From assembly GCF_038396675.1 (NCBI RefSeq), contig NC_088920.1, positions 73,177,501 through 73,241,500 on the forward strand: DNA of 64,000 bases, read 5' to 3'. Below are positions 53,585-63,810 of this stretch, piece by piece. The notes beneath the pieces are model-generated. The model made no database searches. It was not told the DNA's origin and saw only the letters and a list, made by a program, of their open reading frames with translations. Each line of letters opens with the position of its first letter. The stretch's first letter is position 1. The stretch comes from Hydra vulgaris. Lineage: Eukaryota; Cnidaria; Hydrozoa; Anthoathecata; Hydridae. The position numbers were made by a program, and so were the translations under genes.

Positions 53585-53791
53585 TTATAATTTAGGTATA
53601 GAAAAATTTATTTTTATATATTCATTTATAGATATTTTTTTTTTATTGTTTATATTGTGCAATTCGTCTTTTAGACATTTTTCATAGTCAAGGCCGCGTA
53701 GTGGTCTCTTTAATTTCAAATTTGGCAGTTGAAATTCGTACGCTGGAGCATCAAGTTTGTCTTCCTAGTTTTCAACATCATTTTTATACAT
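53585..53791 (-). pseudogene. Arm gene with premature stop (homologue of 210-464)
   Basis: ATG 53791 after poly-T AG TTATAAATAAAAA. In-frame TAG at codon 9. The remaining 59 codons keep the PNLKLKRPLRGLDY block. Confidence 0.55.
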
Positions 53792-53919
53792 TTTTTATTT
53801 ATAACTAAAAAAAAAGAATGTTAGTATAAATTGGTATAAAAAAAATAATAAGGAATAAAACGAACACAAAAAAATGGGATAAAATATATACATATTTCTA
53901 AATAAAAAAATACAAAAAA

Positions 53920-54181
53920 TTATTTTTTTTGAAGATGACAACTCTGGCATAAGCCACATTTTTTTATGCAAAAGTAGCATCGGTTTACGGAATTCGAATG
54001 TAGCAAAGAATGGTTTTGTAATGTAAAATAGTAGGAGTACATGGCTGTAAAAAAAAAAATTAGAATAATAAATAAATAATTTAATGATATAAAAAAAAAA
54101 GAAAACAGAAAAAAATATACCTTTCATTTGTTTTCTTATTTTTTTATTAGGTTTTCTGGTGCTGTACCCATAGGTTTTCAT
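53920..54181 (-). CDS. Spliced small CxxC protein, 61 aa (second copy)
   Basis: Exon 1 54121-54181, exon 2 53920-54044; intron GTATAT...TTTACAG. Total 62 codons, as in 600-855. Basic head MKTYGYSTRKPNKK and CIKKCGLCQSCHLQ tail are retained. Both splice sites are intact, so this copy seems functional. Confidence 0.75.
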
Positions 54182-54203
54182 TTTATTAGTTTGTCTATAA
54201 ATA

Positions 54204-54658
54204 TAAAATGTTATTTTTATAATGTACAAAATTATTTTCGTGAATATAATAATATTGAACTAATGCCCATTGAATGTATTTTCTAATACAATTTAAAAAA
54301 AAATCAAGTTCTACATTTTTAATGTAATGATTATTATAGTGCGATCTAAACATTTCGTATAAAGAATATATAATTTTTCTTTGTAACCATAAAATAAATT
54401 ATGATCGATTAAAGAACTAAATTCACAAATATAAAAAAAGTCAACATCAGAACTGTTTTCATCATAACGAAAATATAAATATCCAAGCTGATCTTTTAAT
54501 AATTCAAATTCGATTTTAATTCTTCTAACAGCCAATTTTCTTTTACATAATTCTTTTAACGTTTTCAAGTCTCGATCTATGTTATTTTTTGTTTCGGATG
54601 TAAACCAACTAACAATGTGGATAATGTCGTATTTATAAAAGCGTTTGCTTCTTTGCAT
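54204..54658 (-). pseudogene. Family A helical gene with frameshift
   Basis: ATG 54658; first half matches 874-1344 (WFTSETKNN, LKELCKRKLAVRRIKI). A frameshift near 54370 leads to early stop; the following segment in another frame retains the CIRKYIQWALVQYYYI-like C-terminus. Confidence 0.6.
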
Positions 54659-54699
54659 TTTTTTTTATTAGTTATTCAAAAAAAAAAAATTAAAAAAAT

Positions 54700-54983
54700 T
54701 GATTAACAATATTAAAATGAATAAAACAAGATTCAGTAGTATAAAAATATTGTTCTTTGGACCAATTTATATATTCCATAATTAAACGATATAATTTTCG
54801 CATTAGACGTATTCCAGCTGTTTATGTGGATCAGCAAAACAGGATATTTCTGTGAAAAGTAAATGAAATAAAGTATAAAGTCTTTAAAGATAAAAAAAGG
54901 ATAAACGTTTACTTATAAAAGGTAATTGATAATAGGTGTAAAACAATAATCGAATATTATCTCGATCTCTCCATTTGGTGAGT
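54700..54983 (-). pseudogene. C-terminal half of transposon-split family A gene
   Basis: Right before the transposon (in gene orientation after it). Homologous to the C-terminus of 1369-2109, with stops and indels (for example the CAGCTGTTTATGTGG region). It is separated from its N-terminal half (58031-58375) by the insertion. Confidence 0.65.
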
Positions 54984-54991
54984 GGTAGTTA
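54984..54991 (+). repeat. Target-site duplication, left copy
   Basis: GTGGTAGT, identical to 57970-57977. The undisturbed arm copy has a single GTGGTAGTT at about 1696, confirming the empty site. Confidence 0.85.
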
Positions 54992-57969
54992 GGGTGGTCT
55001 TTAAAGCAATAAAAATTTTTTTTTTTGAAATGTTAAGCTCCCACCCTTTTAAAATGTTCCTTTGGGTAACAGGAGAGCCTGCAAAAAATATTTATGCAAT
55101 CAGACAGTGTTGTGAGGTCGCCCAGTTTGTCTTTTTATAGGGTATAGCAAACATGAACACCGATTACGATTATTCCGAAAAGAGTAATTGACTGAAGTGA
55201 CAGTTCAACAGTATTCTTATTAGTGTTTGTAACTCATAGTTAATGTAATGGCAGTGTAGAGATATACTATTACTAGTGTAGTGTGTTGTAATTGTTCAAT
55301 GTTCAAAATCACCACAGTAATGACTAAATTAGCAGGCCTATAAGACAGTCTGTGCCTGCAGTGTTGACTTGAGGCAATCCGGGTAGCGACGTCGGTGATC
55401 GGCCACAACTTGCAGAAGGAATTGGAACTGGTCCTCATCATGGATTATGAGTTTATTTAACTCCTGCACAAGGGCTACACCCCGTTCAGCATTGTCATGT
55501 GTGACCAGAAGTTTGTTCACAATTGTTGTGCTTTGCTTGTAATCATCTCTGCCTTCCCATGTTTCGGGGTCCGCGCACAAGAAATCAGAACCAACGTGGA
55601 GACTGCTGAGAAGATCACGAGTGTTTGAAGTTACGAAGTCCTCTAAGTTGTGTTGCGATGACTCGCTGGCTTTTAGAATGATTCGTTTTGGACCAGGTTG
55701 AACAGATTGTTTGGACTGTAGTGCATCCACCATGTTTCGTTTTGTCTCGGATGAAACGTTTGGATCGAAAAAGGCAAGGCCCACTAAATATTCCGACAGA
55801 TACCACAAGTGATGTTCAAGCTTCTTGCAAGTAGCTATGGCAATTTTTTCGTCAAACTGCCTGTAGCTGTAGAGATTCTGAAGCAGTTAAAGGTCATTAC
55901 GAGGAGCGCTGGCAGCCAGTGGTGCAGTGAACCAGGCTTTCAGATATATGATGACTGTGAAGACGCACATCTTACGGAGGCCTTTCTCTTCAAATGCTGT
56001 GAGCTTAAATTGTGACCGGAACATCCAGACTTTGAGTGAGTATATAACTTTCGACATCCATCTAGCGTGATGCATGGCACCTGGTGCCATGAAGTTGATT
56101 CCACGTGCAGAATCGGGTGAACCTCCGTGGAAGATGATGGACAGCTGGAGGAGTTCACGATAGTCGTCTCGCACTGACTCACGGAGCAACTGGCTATGAG
56201 CAAGTTCCAGTGTTTCCTGCTTCACTGCGTACGGAATTTCACCCAACTCTAAGCCTGTCTCATACTTTGTCTGATCCAAAACGGACCATTTCTGCTGAAA
56301 TCTTTTAAAAAGCAGAACCTCTGGGGCAGACGAGGGGGTAAGGCTTGCTGTAAATGCAGCTCCGGCCAACAGCTCCATTATATGATGGCGACATGCCAAG
56401 TACAGCAAATCCTTGCCAAGTGCTCGCTCAATTTCAACACAGGCCCCAATGTGAATTCCAGTATTTGAGCTGGTTGTGTCGAAACACATTCCAATAACAC
56501 GATCTTGGACTCTCCACTCTTGAAAGTGCTTGGACTACCGCTGACGCCTGATTTTTTCCTGTTCCACCAACCATCTTGCTTACCTTCAACAACTGACAGA
56601 CATCAAAACCTGTAACTATTATTGGAAGGCGGTCAACATGATCTTTGCCACAAAGATCCTGCATTAACTTGCCATCCCAATGTACTGTCAACGGTACATC
56701 ACTTGACAAATTGTTCTTCAAAGCTGCTGTAATTTCCGACCAATATCTCTCACGTCCACGCTTTATAGTGCTACGGTTTATACTGAGGTCGCTGATGTCA
56801 TATCCCAAACTTTGAGCAGTTTCATCAATGACGAAAGTGGCTTTCCTGTCGCTCATTTTGGTGCGATCTAATGCAGCAGCTAACTGAGGTGTTATTACTT
56901 TTTTCGTTGCTCTTATTTTTTTTTTTGGTAGAGTACAGAACTTATGCGCACTGAATTCACCATCATCATCGATGCGCTCTTCTTCACTGATGTAGTCTTT
57001 TTCATCCAACACTGCACTGGCTGAAGCCTGAGCCCATTGGTCCTTTGCTCGTTTTCTTCTAGCATTTTTCAGCTCAGTACGCTTTGCCTTCCGTTCTTCC
57101 TTGGCTACCAGTGCTGTGTCGATTGAGCCCATATAACCTCGTCGACCAGGTTCCCGCTGTGCGGCAAGAAACTCGAGATCTTCCTGGATTTTTATCATCG
57201 TGACAGCGTTAGCGTGAGCGATATCAAGGAGATATGTTCATTTTGCCACAAAATTGGGTTTCATTTGATGTATGCGACTCCGACTGGCGTGTTTTGTGCT
57301 TTTTCAGAGTTGACGATTCCTTATACAGTAGCTCCAACTTGGCAATGGCATGATCCTTCCGGCAAGTTGGATTACGAGCAATGTTTCAGACTTTTGTCAC
57401 CTCTTCAATCACATAAGATGATGCTTGGCGTGTTGTGAGTCCAAGATCGAGATGATGATGACAGAAAAGCCCTAGTGCTTCACCATTTGATGCAAGGCGG
57501 ATGCTGGAAACTGCAGTAGTTGGTTCACCCAGGTGATATAGTGCCGACTTACTACGTGTTGTCATGTTTCGCCTACAAAGTGAAATAAAGAACAAATAAA
57601 GTTCACACAGTGCGATGGGACATGCGTTAGGCTCATAGGCTATTTCTTAAAATGATGAAATGGTCAATCGCTCATGAAATTCATATTAATTGTAGAAAGT
57701 GTTGAGTGATGCAAAATTAATAAGTAGTAAATTGCTTTCAATGCATAAAAAAAATTACAGCAATTGATTTCTATGTTTCATGAACAAGTTTCATAAACTA
57801 ATTTTTTCTTTAAATAAGTTAAAATAACATTTATAGAACATGCTTGGGCGACCTCTAAACATCAACCAAATGTATAAATATTTTTACACAAACATCTTAT
57901 CATATAAACGAACAATTCTAGGGGGTGGGAGCACAACATTTCAACTTTTCATTTTTAAGGACCACCCTA
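54992..57969 (-). mobile_element. DNA transposon, 2978 bp, 8-bp TSD
   Basis: Ends TAGGGTGGTC...GACCACCCTA and inner matches (TTGAAATGTTAAGCTCCCACCC / GGGTGGGAGCACAACATTTC) are terminal inverted repeats. Flanked by an 8-bp duplication and inserted in a family A gene. Carries a damaged minus-strand transposase. Higher GC than surroundings marks it as foreign to the arm. The 8-bp TSD is compatible with hAT, P or Zisupton/KDZ-type superfamilies; the TIR does not settle it. Confidence 0.85.
55338..57595 (-). pseudogene. Transposase of the 54992-57969 element, damaged
   Basis: Frames in order on the minus strand: 57386-57595 (N-terminus, MTTRSKSALYHL), 56434-57198 (KKVITPQLAAALDRTKMSDR, LTVHWDGKLM), 55887-56489 (CFDTTSSNTGIHIGACVEIE, LYLACRHHIMELL), and 55338-55808 (C-terminus). 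The WDGK, FDTTSSNTG and ACRHH blocks look like the DDE/RNase H core of a hAT-related or other 8-bp TSD transposase. At least two frameshifts make it inactive. Confidence 0.7.
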
Positions 57970-57977
57970 GTGGTAGT
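57970..57977 (+). repeat. Target-site duplication, right copy
   Basis: GTGGTAGT, same as 54984-54991. Confidence 0.85.
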
Positions 57978-58030
57978 TTGACTTTATCGAATAAACAAAC
58001 AATTTTTTCTCGCAATTGATCAAATTCAAA

Positions 58031-58375
58031 TTAAATTCGTTCTTGTGCCAATCTTCTTTTACATAAATCTTTCAAAGTAAGTTGTGATTGATTTTCGTGG
58101 ACAAATTTGTTTGTTTTATCCAATGTAAAATTATCAAAAAGATAATAAGGAAAATGTCGTTCTTCTGGGGTAAACCAGATGAGTGTTTGTTGTTCAAAGT
58201 TTCTAATGTAAGAATGAATGTTCTCTAAATAACGACAAGCTTTTTTTGTTTCTTTGTCTATTTCTATAAACTTTTTTTCTCGTGCCATTTGTTTATGAAG
58301 TTTTTGTAAAAAGTAGCGAAGTGAAGCTTCTTCTTTACGAAGTATATCTCCAATATTGCCCCAGTTGCTGCCCAT
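58031..58375 (-). pseudogene. N-terminal half of transposon-split family A gene
   Basis: ATG 58375 after poly-T AG ACAACTAAT. Begins MGSNWGNIGDILRKEEASLR and aligns with the first 115 residues of 1369-2109, including QSQLTLKDLCKRRLAQERI; ends soon before the transposon. Confidence 0.65.
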
Positions 58376-58501
58376 TTTTTTAATTAGTTGTCTAAAAAAA
58401 AAGTTTACAAATTGAGTTAATACAATAAAAAAATAAATGTTTTGGAAAAAAATTATAGTTTTACAAGTAAAAAAACTATAATTTTTTCCTAAAAAAAGTT
58501 T

Positions 58502-58939
58502 TTAGATGAATTCTGGTTCTTGGGCATTTTCAGGTGCTTCAGCTGGTTCTGGTACAGGATTATAAAAATAAAATAGTTCTTCTTGTTTAGCTTCTATGAC
58601 CGCGCTTTGATATACTGCGTTCGGTGGTGGTAAATTTTTAACGACGCTTTCTTCATAGGTAGGTAGTCGAGGAATTTTGTTTTTATATTTAGTGACAATA
58701 TCATTACGATGAATCGCATTGCATAATATAAGTAAATATTCCAATTTGCTTTCTAATGTTTCGTAAATATGTCCACGTTCGCTTTGTATAGTGTTATCTT
58801 TAAAGTATGCTATAATGTCCAAACCATTTTTTAAAGTTTCTTTGATTCCAAAAGGTATTTTAAGCATAAATTTGATCGATTTGACATTGGCAATGGTTAG
58901 TTCCAGACTGATTTCTCTGAATATTTCAATTGTGTTCAT
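58502..58939 (-). CDS. Death-effector-domain-like protein, 145 aa (second copy)
   Basis: ATG 58939 follows AG ATTAACTAATAAAA. FREISLELTIANVKSIKFML, LEYLLILCNAIHRNDI and the C-terminal AEAPENAQEPEF end are conserved with 2229-2657 (most substitutions conservative). Intact frame, so this gene seems maintained in two arm copies. Confidence 0.65.
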   Translation of the reverse strand: MNTIEIFREISLELTIANVKSIKFMLKIPFGIKETLKNGLDIIAYFKDNTIQSERGHIYETLESKLEYLLILCNAIHRNDIVTKYKNKIPRLPTYEESVVKNLPPPNAVYQSAVIEAKQEELFYFYNPVPEPAEAPENAQEPEFI

Positions 58940-59053
58940 TTTTTATTAGTTAATCTAAAAAAATAATGATTAATAATGTTAGATAAAGTACAAAAAAAAA
59001 ACATATAAAAAAATAGCAATGATAGAACAAATACATTTTTTACATAAAATATA

Positions 59054-60096
59054 TTATTGAATAGTAATCGTGATAAATAAATTATTGTTAATAATAAATT
59101 GTTTTAGTTCTTCGTGTGAAATAAAATTCTTATAACCAACAGCTACATTATATTCAGCAGTAGGTTTATCAAAAGAACTATCGTCTAACTAAGTTGAAGA
59201 TAATTATTGTTGGTAGTAGTACGAGTAAAAATGTGATCTTTATCTCTCAAGGTTATATTGACATTTTTGGTAAAAGGCCATTTTAAAGCATCGTCCAGAT
59301 CACCTCTTAATAATTAAAAGTAAATGGCTAGTTTGCTTATGTCGGTACTTCGAGTATAAACTTTTATACGATAACGGTAACCTTCTGATGTGTAAACTGG
59401 TTCATTATAAAATGGTTCATCTGATAATAGCCTGAGGTTCATTTGATCAAGTTTGATAATTTGCGTGTCTTTAAAAATGTGTTGTATTACCTTTACTTCT
59501 TTAGGTTGTTGAATGGATTTTTTTAAAGCTAAGAATTCTGTGCTGTTTTCTTCTACGATATGATAAAGTTTTGTTATTTCTTGTTTGAGTTGTTCTGTAT
59601 CTTGTTGATTTGCTAAAACCAACATGTTGTCATAAAAGAGACTTTTTAATTCTGCCATTTCTTTGTTTATTTCTGCTAGGGTTTGATGAAGTTTGTCATT
59701 TTCTTCTTTTAGATTTTTAATTTCTTTTTCTTGAAGACTCTTCATTTTATTCATGATTTGATTAATAGAAAGATTTAAATAATTTAAATTTTTCTTTTCG
59801 TCTAGAATAATTTGGTTCAAATAACGATTTTGTTGTTCTTTATAATATTGAAAGCAGATGACAGAGTGTTCATAATAATCTTGATCATCGACTTTGGTAT
59901 TACAAAAAAAACATATTTTTTGTATATCTAGTAATTCATAATCACATTCATGGTTTAACAAATCTTGTACCATTTTTTTACACGTAAATCATTCGTGGGA
60001 GTATTGTTATGTAGAACAATCTGTTTGATGATGTAAAAGTTCTTCTGCACTAAATTCTTTGTCGCAAAAACAGCAAGGATATATGTTGTCTGCCAT
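59054..60096 (-). pseudogene. TRAF-like gene, several stops and frameshift
   Basis: ATG 60096. The zinc fingers contain in-frame stops (near 59990 and 60008); from 59973 the frame is open to 59314 with the coiled coil and the start of the MATH domain, which then breaks near 59315 and 59190. Similarity to 2756-3796 is high throughout. Confidence 0.75.
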
Positions 60097-60176
60097 TTTT
60101 TTTATTAGTTGCTGAAAAAAAACAATCATTTATATAAAAACTATAAAAAAAATATACATGTCTTTTTTAACATAAA

Positions 60177-60361
60177 AGAATTAATAAATAAATAAAATTA
60201 CTCAATAAAAAATATAAATGAGGTTTGTTTCAATATCTTTAATATCTGGTTCTTTGAATATATCGTTGAATGTTATATTTTCTATTGCCATGTTTTCTTT
60301 TTCTTCAAAGACGTCTCTGAATCCAGGAAACATATCTTCAAAATCATTATTATTATTTATT
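60177..60361 (-). pseudogene. Tail-anchored arm gene, start lost
   Basis: Homologous to 3868-4068 (DDFEDMFPGF retained) but the ATG is ATA and the hydrophobic tail is cut by a stop. Confidence 0.55.
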
Positions 60362-60513
60362 TTTAATTAGTTGTCTAAAAAAAAAAAAAGATATATTTAC
60401 AAATAAAAAAAATTACAAAAAATAAGTTTTTTGATTGCAGATTATAAAGATCAATCTTATTTTATCGCAACTGTTCGTCTTATGGTGTGATATGATCACG
60501 AAGGTGAAAAAAT

Positions 60514-60958
60514 TTATAAAAGTTCGGGTAAATTGTCCAGTTTATTAATGACGTCCAAAATATATTGTTCCCAATCCATTTCATTAAAGATCTCATGAAT
60601 TTCTTTTTCTATTTCTTGCACTTCTTTTTCCATTTCTTCTTCTAACATTTGTAATTTTAGTTCTTCAATATAATCTGTTTCTTCTTCTTCCATTTCTTGC
60701 ACTAATTGTTCTAAATATTTTTCATAACCTTCTTCTGTTAACTCTTCCATTTCCATTAGTTCTTGCAAATCTTGTTCTTCTTCGTTTGACAATAACAAAT
60801 CGTGGTAGCATATAGTACCCTCATTAATATTTTCTCCATAACTAAAAGAAAAAAATAAAAAATGTATAAAAATATAAAAATGTATAAAAAAGAAAAAAAC
60901 GAGAATAGGCTTACCATCCACAGTTTTTGATATATTGATAATTGATATATTGTTTCAT
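60514..60958 (-). CDS. Spliced acidic helical protein, 123 aa (second copy)
   Basis: Exon 1 60915-60958 (44 bases) and exon 2 60514-60841, 124 codons in phase. Same donor GTAAGC and acceptor TTTTAG as 4283-4743. The acidic repeat (LQELMEMEELTEEGYEKYLE) is retained. Confidence 0.75.
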
Positions 60959-61010
60959 TGTTTTAATATATTATGTTGCTAAAAAATAAAAAAAATTACA
61001 AAAAATTATT

Positions 61011-61096
61011 GCATTATAAAATTTTTTACTATAGTCGCTCTTAAATAACGTAAAAGTGTATTATTAATTACTAAAAAATAAAAAAATTACAAAAAA
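61011..61096. repeat. Partial duplicate of the death-domain gene's 3' end
   Basis: ATTGCATTATAAAATTTTTT plus ACTATAGTCGCTCTTAAATAA at 61011-61060 repeats the 61098-61155 sequence, so a small tandem duplication occurred at the gene's end. Confidence 0.65.
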
Positions 61097-61723
61097 TTAT
61101 TGCGTTATAAAATTTTTTACAATTTCCATAGTCGCTTTTAAATGACCTAAAAGTGTAGTATTAATTTCATATGTTATAACATCATTAGACCAATCCCATA
61201 AAGCTTGATAAAAAGCACGAGCTACTTCGAGTTCGGTACCTTTTCTTTGAAATATTAAGTTTAAAAGTCTCATCATTCTTTCATTAATGTTAGGGTAATC
61301 ATATTGTATGCATTCAATTTCTCGTTTTTCATAACCAAGATAACTTGCTAAAATTTCCCATCGTGATTGTAAATGTGCTGCTGTTTTTAGTTTTAATTGC
61401 GTATAATTCATTATTTTTTTTGCTATAAAATATAAAAAATTTAATATAAATAATTTACATTGTTGTATTTTATATAAAAGTTCTTTATCATTGTCGTTTT
61501 TTTCCCAGTATGATAAAATTGCATATATATGATTTATTGCTCTTTTTTTGTCTTTATATTGGAATACAAAAAGAATTAAAATTTTTTTTATTTTGTCAAA
61601 GTTTTTAATGTAATCTTGATTGATTTTCTTCATATCGTTTCTTTTAAAGCCTAGATTGATTGCCAATGGTTTCCATTGTTGATTTAATTCTTTTGAGATT
61701 ATATTAATAATTGGTTTGATCAT
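61097..61723 (-). CDS. Fused double death-domain protein, 208 aa
   Basis: One continuous frame encodes two death folds: residues 1-100 match the 5228-5512 gene (NQQWKPLAINLGFKRNDMKKI) and 105-208 match 4868-5197 (SRWEILASYLGYEKREIECI). The stop present between them in the left arm is replaced here by YFIAKKI and the leader is read through. It is a natural gene fusion or read-through variant of the two-gene arrangement. Confidence 0.75.
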   Translation of the reverse strand: MIKPIINIISKELNQQWKPLAINLGFKRNDMKKINQDYIKNFDKIKKILILFVFQYKDKKRAINHIYAILSYWEKNDNDKELLYKIQQCKLFILNFLYFIAKKIMNYTQLKLKTAAHLQSRWEILASYLGYEKREIECIQYDYPNINERMMRLLNLIFQRKGTELEVARAFYQALWDWSNDVITYEINTTLLGHLKATMEIVKNFITQ

Positions 61724-61839
61724 TTTTTTATTCTATTAAAAAAAAAGTTATCATAAAATTTTAAAAAAAAATATAAACAAAATTAATATAATCACAAAAA
61801 AATTATATACAAAAAATGATACAATATTCACAAACTGTT

Positions 61840-62260
61840 CGTGTATATTTATAAATTTTCCGGATCTGGACTTTCTAAAAAAAAAAGACAGAGAATATTA
61901 AAAAATTATTTATATTTTTTTATAAATAAAAAAAAAGGAACAAGTTTAACTTACGAGGAGAGTAGTCCCAGTGCGAGGGACCGACTTCTCTATCGCGTGT
62001 AATTATGTGTCTTTCTTGAACACGTTCGAGAAATTGATTCAGTCTTTCCATGTTTTTATCTATAATAAAAAAAAGTTTTTTTATAAAAAAAAGAATTGAT
62101 TATTTTTATAAAAATAATATGAAAAAATTACCTAATGCAGCTGAGTAAGGTTGTACATGTAAGAAGGGGATTTTTTTTCCATTTTGAATTATGTAATAAT
62201 TTTTAAAAATCCATCATGAAATACTCCAAAACGTACTTTATTAATGGTTATGTATTTCAT
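61840..62260 (-). pseudogene. Second copy of the multi-exon 5680-6282 gene
   Basis: ATG 62260 begins MKYITINKVRFGVF then hits TAA after 24 codons. GTAATT and TTATAG splice-like sites and a GTAAGT-ended exon encoding HWDYSP are conserved. The Ser/Pro-rich part is replaced by RLNQFLERVQERH. Confidence 0.5.
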
Positions 62261-62357
62261 TTTTTTACTAAAAAATAGGAGTTGTTTTTTATATAAAAAT
62301 ACCATGTTGTTTTTTTGTATTTAGTTATAAATATAAAAATAATATTTTTTTATAAAA

Positions 62358-62774
62358 ATGCCTAAAATAAGATATACTCCTAGATCATTAAACACTGTCA
62401 ATATGGCACGTAGTAAAACAACAGTTCCTAGAACAAAAAAAGCAGTTCAAACACAAACAAGTACAAAACAAAGTTCAACATCGACACAGACTGAAAATCA
62501 GTATTTACCGAGCAATTGTAAAAGAATATTATCGTGTTTACGAAGAACAAATAATCCTTATAAAGATAATAAAACAAATCGTAAACTTGGAAGAGTTGGT
62601 AAAGGAATAAAACGCTGGGTTCATACCGCCGAATCCAAAACATACGACGACAAAATAGACAAAATAATATATTTATATATAAAAAATTATAATTTTAAAT
62701 TAAATGCTTTATTAATATTGTATTTTAATTTCCTGAGTCTTCTAATTTTTTTATTATTATTGATTGTTTTCTAA
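62358..62774 (+). CDS. Basic protein, 138 aa (second copy of 6375 gene)
   Basis: Closely similar for the first 95 residues (MARSKTTVPRTKK from the internal Met, NRKLGRVGKGIKRW); the C-terminus differs (hydrophobic FKLNALLILYFNF) because of an indel downstream of the conserved block, and the tail overlaps exon 2 of the opposite gene. Probably an altered 3' end. Confidence 0.6.
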   Translation: MPKIRYTPRSLNTVNMARSKTTVPRTKKAVQTQTSTKQSSTSTQTENQYLPSNCKRILSCLRRTNNPYKDNKTNRKLGRVGKGIKRWVHTAESKTYDDKIDKIIYLYIKNYNFKLNALLILYFNFLSLLIFLLLLIVF

Positions 62775-63223
62775 AAAGAAATAAAAATAAAAGGTTTTAA
62801 AAAAAATTTATTTTATTGAAAAAAAAATTTTTTTTTAAAATAACTTACTCTTTTTTTCAAAATATTGTTTTCTTGAGTTGGTGTTGGTTCTTTGAGTTGA
62901 GTTGGTGATATTTCTTGTAAATCTTCTAAAAATTCTAACGGTGGTTCGTTTTCTGTGTTTGACTCTGTGTTTGTTTGTACGTACGATTTGTCTGACCGAT
63001 TGTTAATTAAGAAATGAATTTCATCATGTACATCATCGAAAATATTTACATCACTAAATCCTAATTCATCATCTTCGATCACTATTACTTCTGGACCGTC
63101 AGGATCATCGTTGGTACTTATTTCCACCTCGTTTTCTTTAAAATTAATTTTTTTCGCAACAACTTCATCATCCATAAAGTATTTCGTTTTTTTGACAGAG
63201 CGTTTCGTAAATGTTTTTGCCAT
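62687..63223 (-). CDS. Spliced acidic protein with SUMO-interaction-like motifs (second copy)
   Basis: Exon 1 62849-63223 (125 codons), exon 2 62687-62770 (84 bases, as in the left arm). The acidic core is PEVIVIEDDELGF, a good SUMO-interaction consensus. Exon 2 is basic (NNNKKIRRLRKLK). Start 63223 is used; a second Met upstream is read in an extended frame. Promoter TATA near 63255. Confidence 0.75.
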
Positions 63224-63247
63224 TTTTGATTTTGTTAACAAAAAAAC

Positions 63248-63264
63248 ACGCTTTTTTATGTATA
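63248..63264 (-). promoter_or_regulatory. TATA-like promoter of the 63223 gene
   Basis: Minus strand CTTTATACATAAAAAAGCG, matching 7300-7312. Confidence 0.5.
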
Positions 63265-63507
63265 AAGTTTAATCTCTACAAATTAACGCAAAATAATAGC
63301 TAAAGTGATGCAACTTTATGCAATGAAAAGAAAATGCTGTGTCATGCTAGTTAAATTTAGAAAATTTTAATACCGCTTTTATAAACAAGATTAAAAAGAT
63401 TAAAATATGGAGTAAACAACTTTTTACAAACTCTCCGAAGAAAAAAAACTCTGCGTAAAGTGTTAAAATAACATGTTAAATAAATTCAAAACTTTATGAA
63501 CCAACAC

Positions 63508-63594
63508 GTCGACGTAGCATAGTGCATTCGTTCACCGCACTATGTTTCAATCGCCATGTCATTAGACCGTTGTGGGTTCGACTCTCGTTGAAGG
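63508..63594 (+). repeat. tRNA-like segment, third copy
   Basis: GTCGACGTAGCATAGTGC, hairpin CATAGTGC / GCACTATG, and box B GGTTCGACTC (63575-63584), all as in 7551-7636 with a few substitutions. Confidence 0.6.
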
Positions 63595-63596
63595 TA

Positions 63597-63810
63597 GTAG
63601 AAAGTTTAGAAAGTTATATGTAAACACGGTGGGTAGAAATACTCGTCGAGTAATGTCTAGAAAGTTATATGTAAACACAGTGGGTAGAAATACTCGTCGA
63701 GTAATGTCTAGGAAGTTATATGTAAACACGGTGGGTAGAAATACTCGTCGAGTAATGTCTAGGAAGTTATATGTAAACACGGTGGGTAGAAATACTCGTC
63801 GAGTAATGTG
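63597..63810 (+). repeat. Tandem repeat, 51-bp unit, four copies
   Basis: Unit starts GTCTAGGAAGTTATATGTAAAC and ends TACTCGTCGAGTAAT. Because 51 is a multiple of three, all frames stay open on both strands and give false long frames (91 aa each). The TACTCGTCGAGTA core is a palindrome. Confidence 0.9.

Noticed and set aside
57214..57438. Plus-strand frame inside the transposon
   Set aside because: Antisense to the transposase N-terminal region; no independent support.
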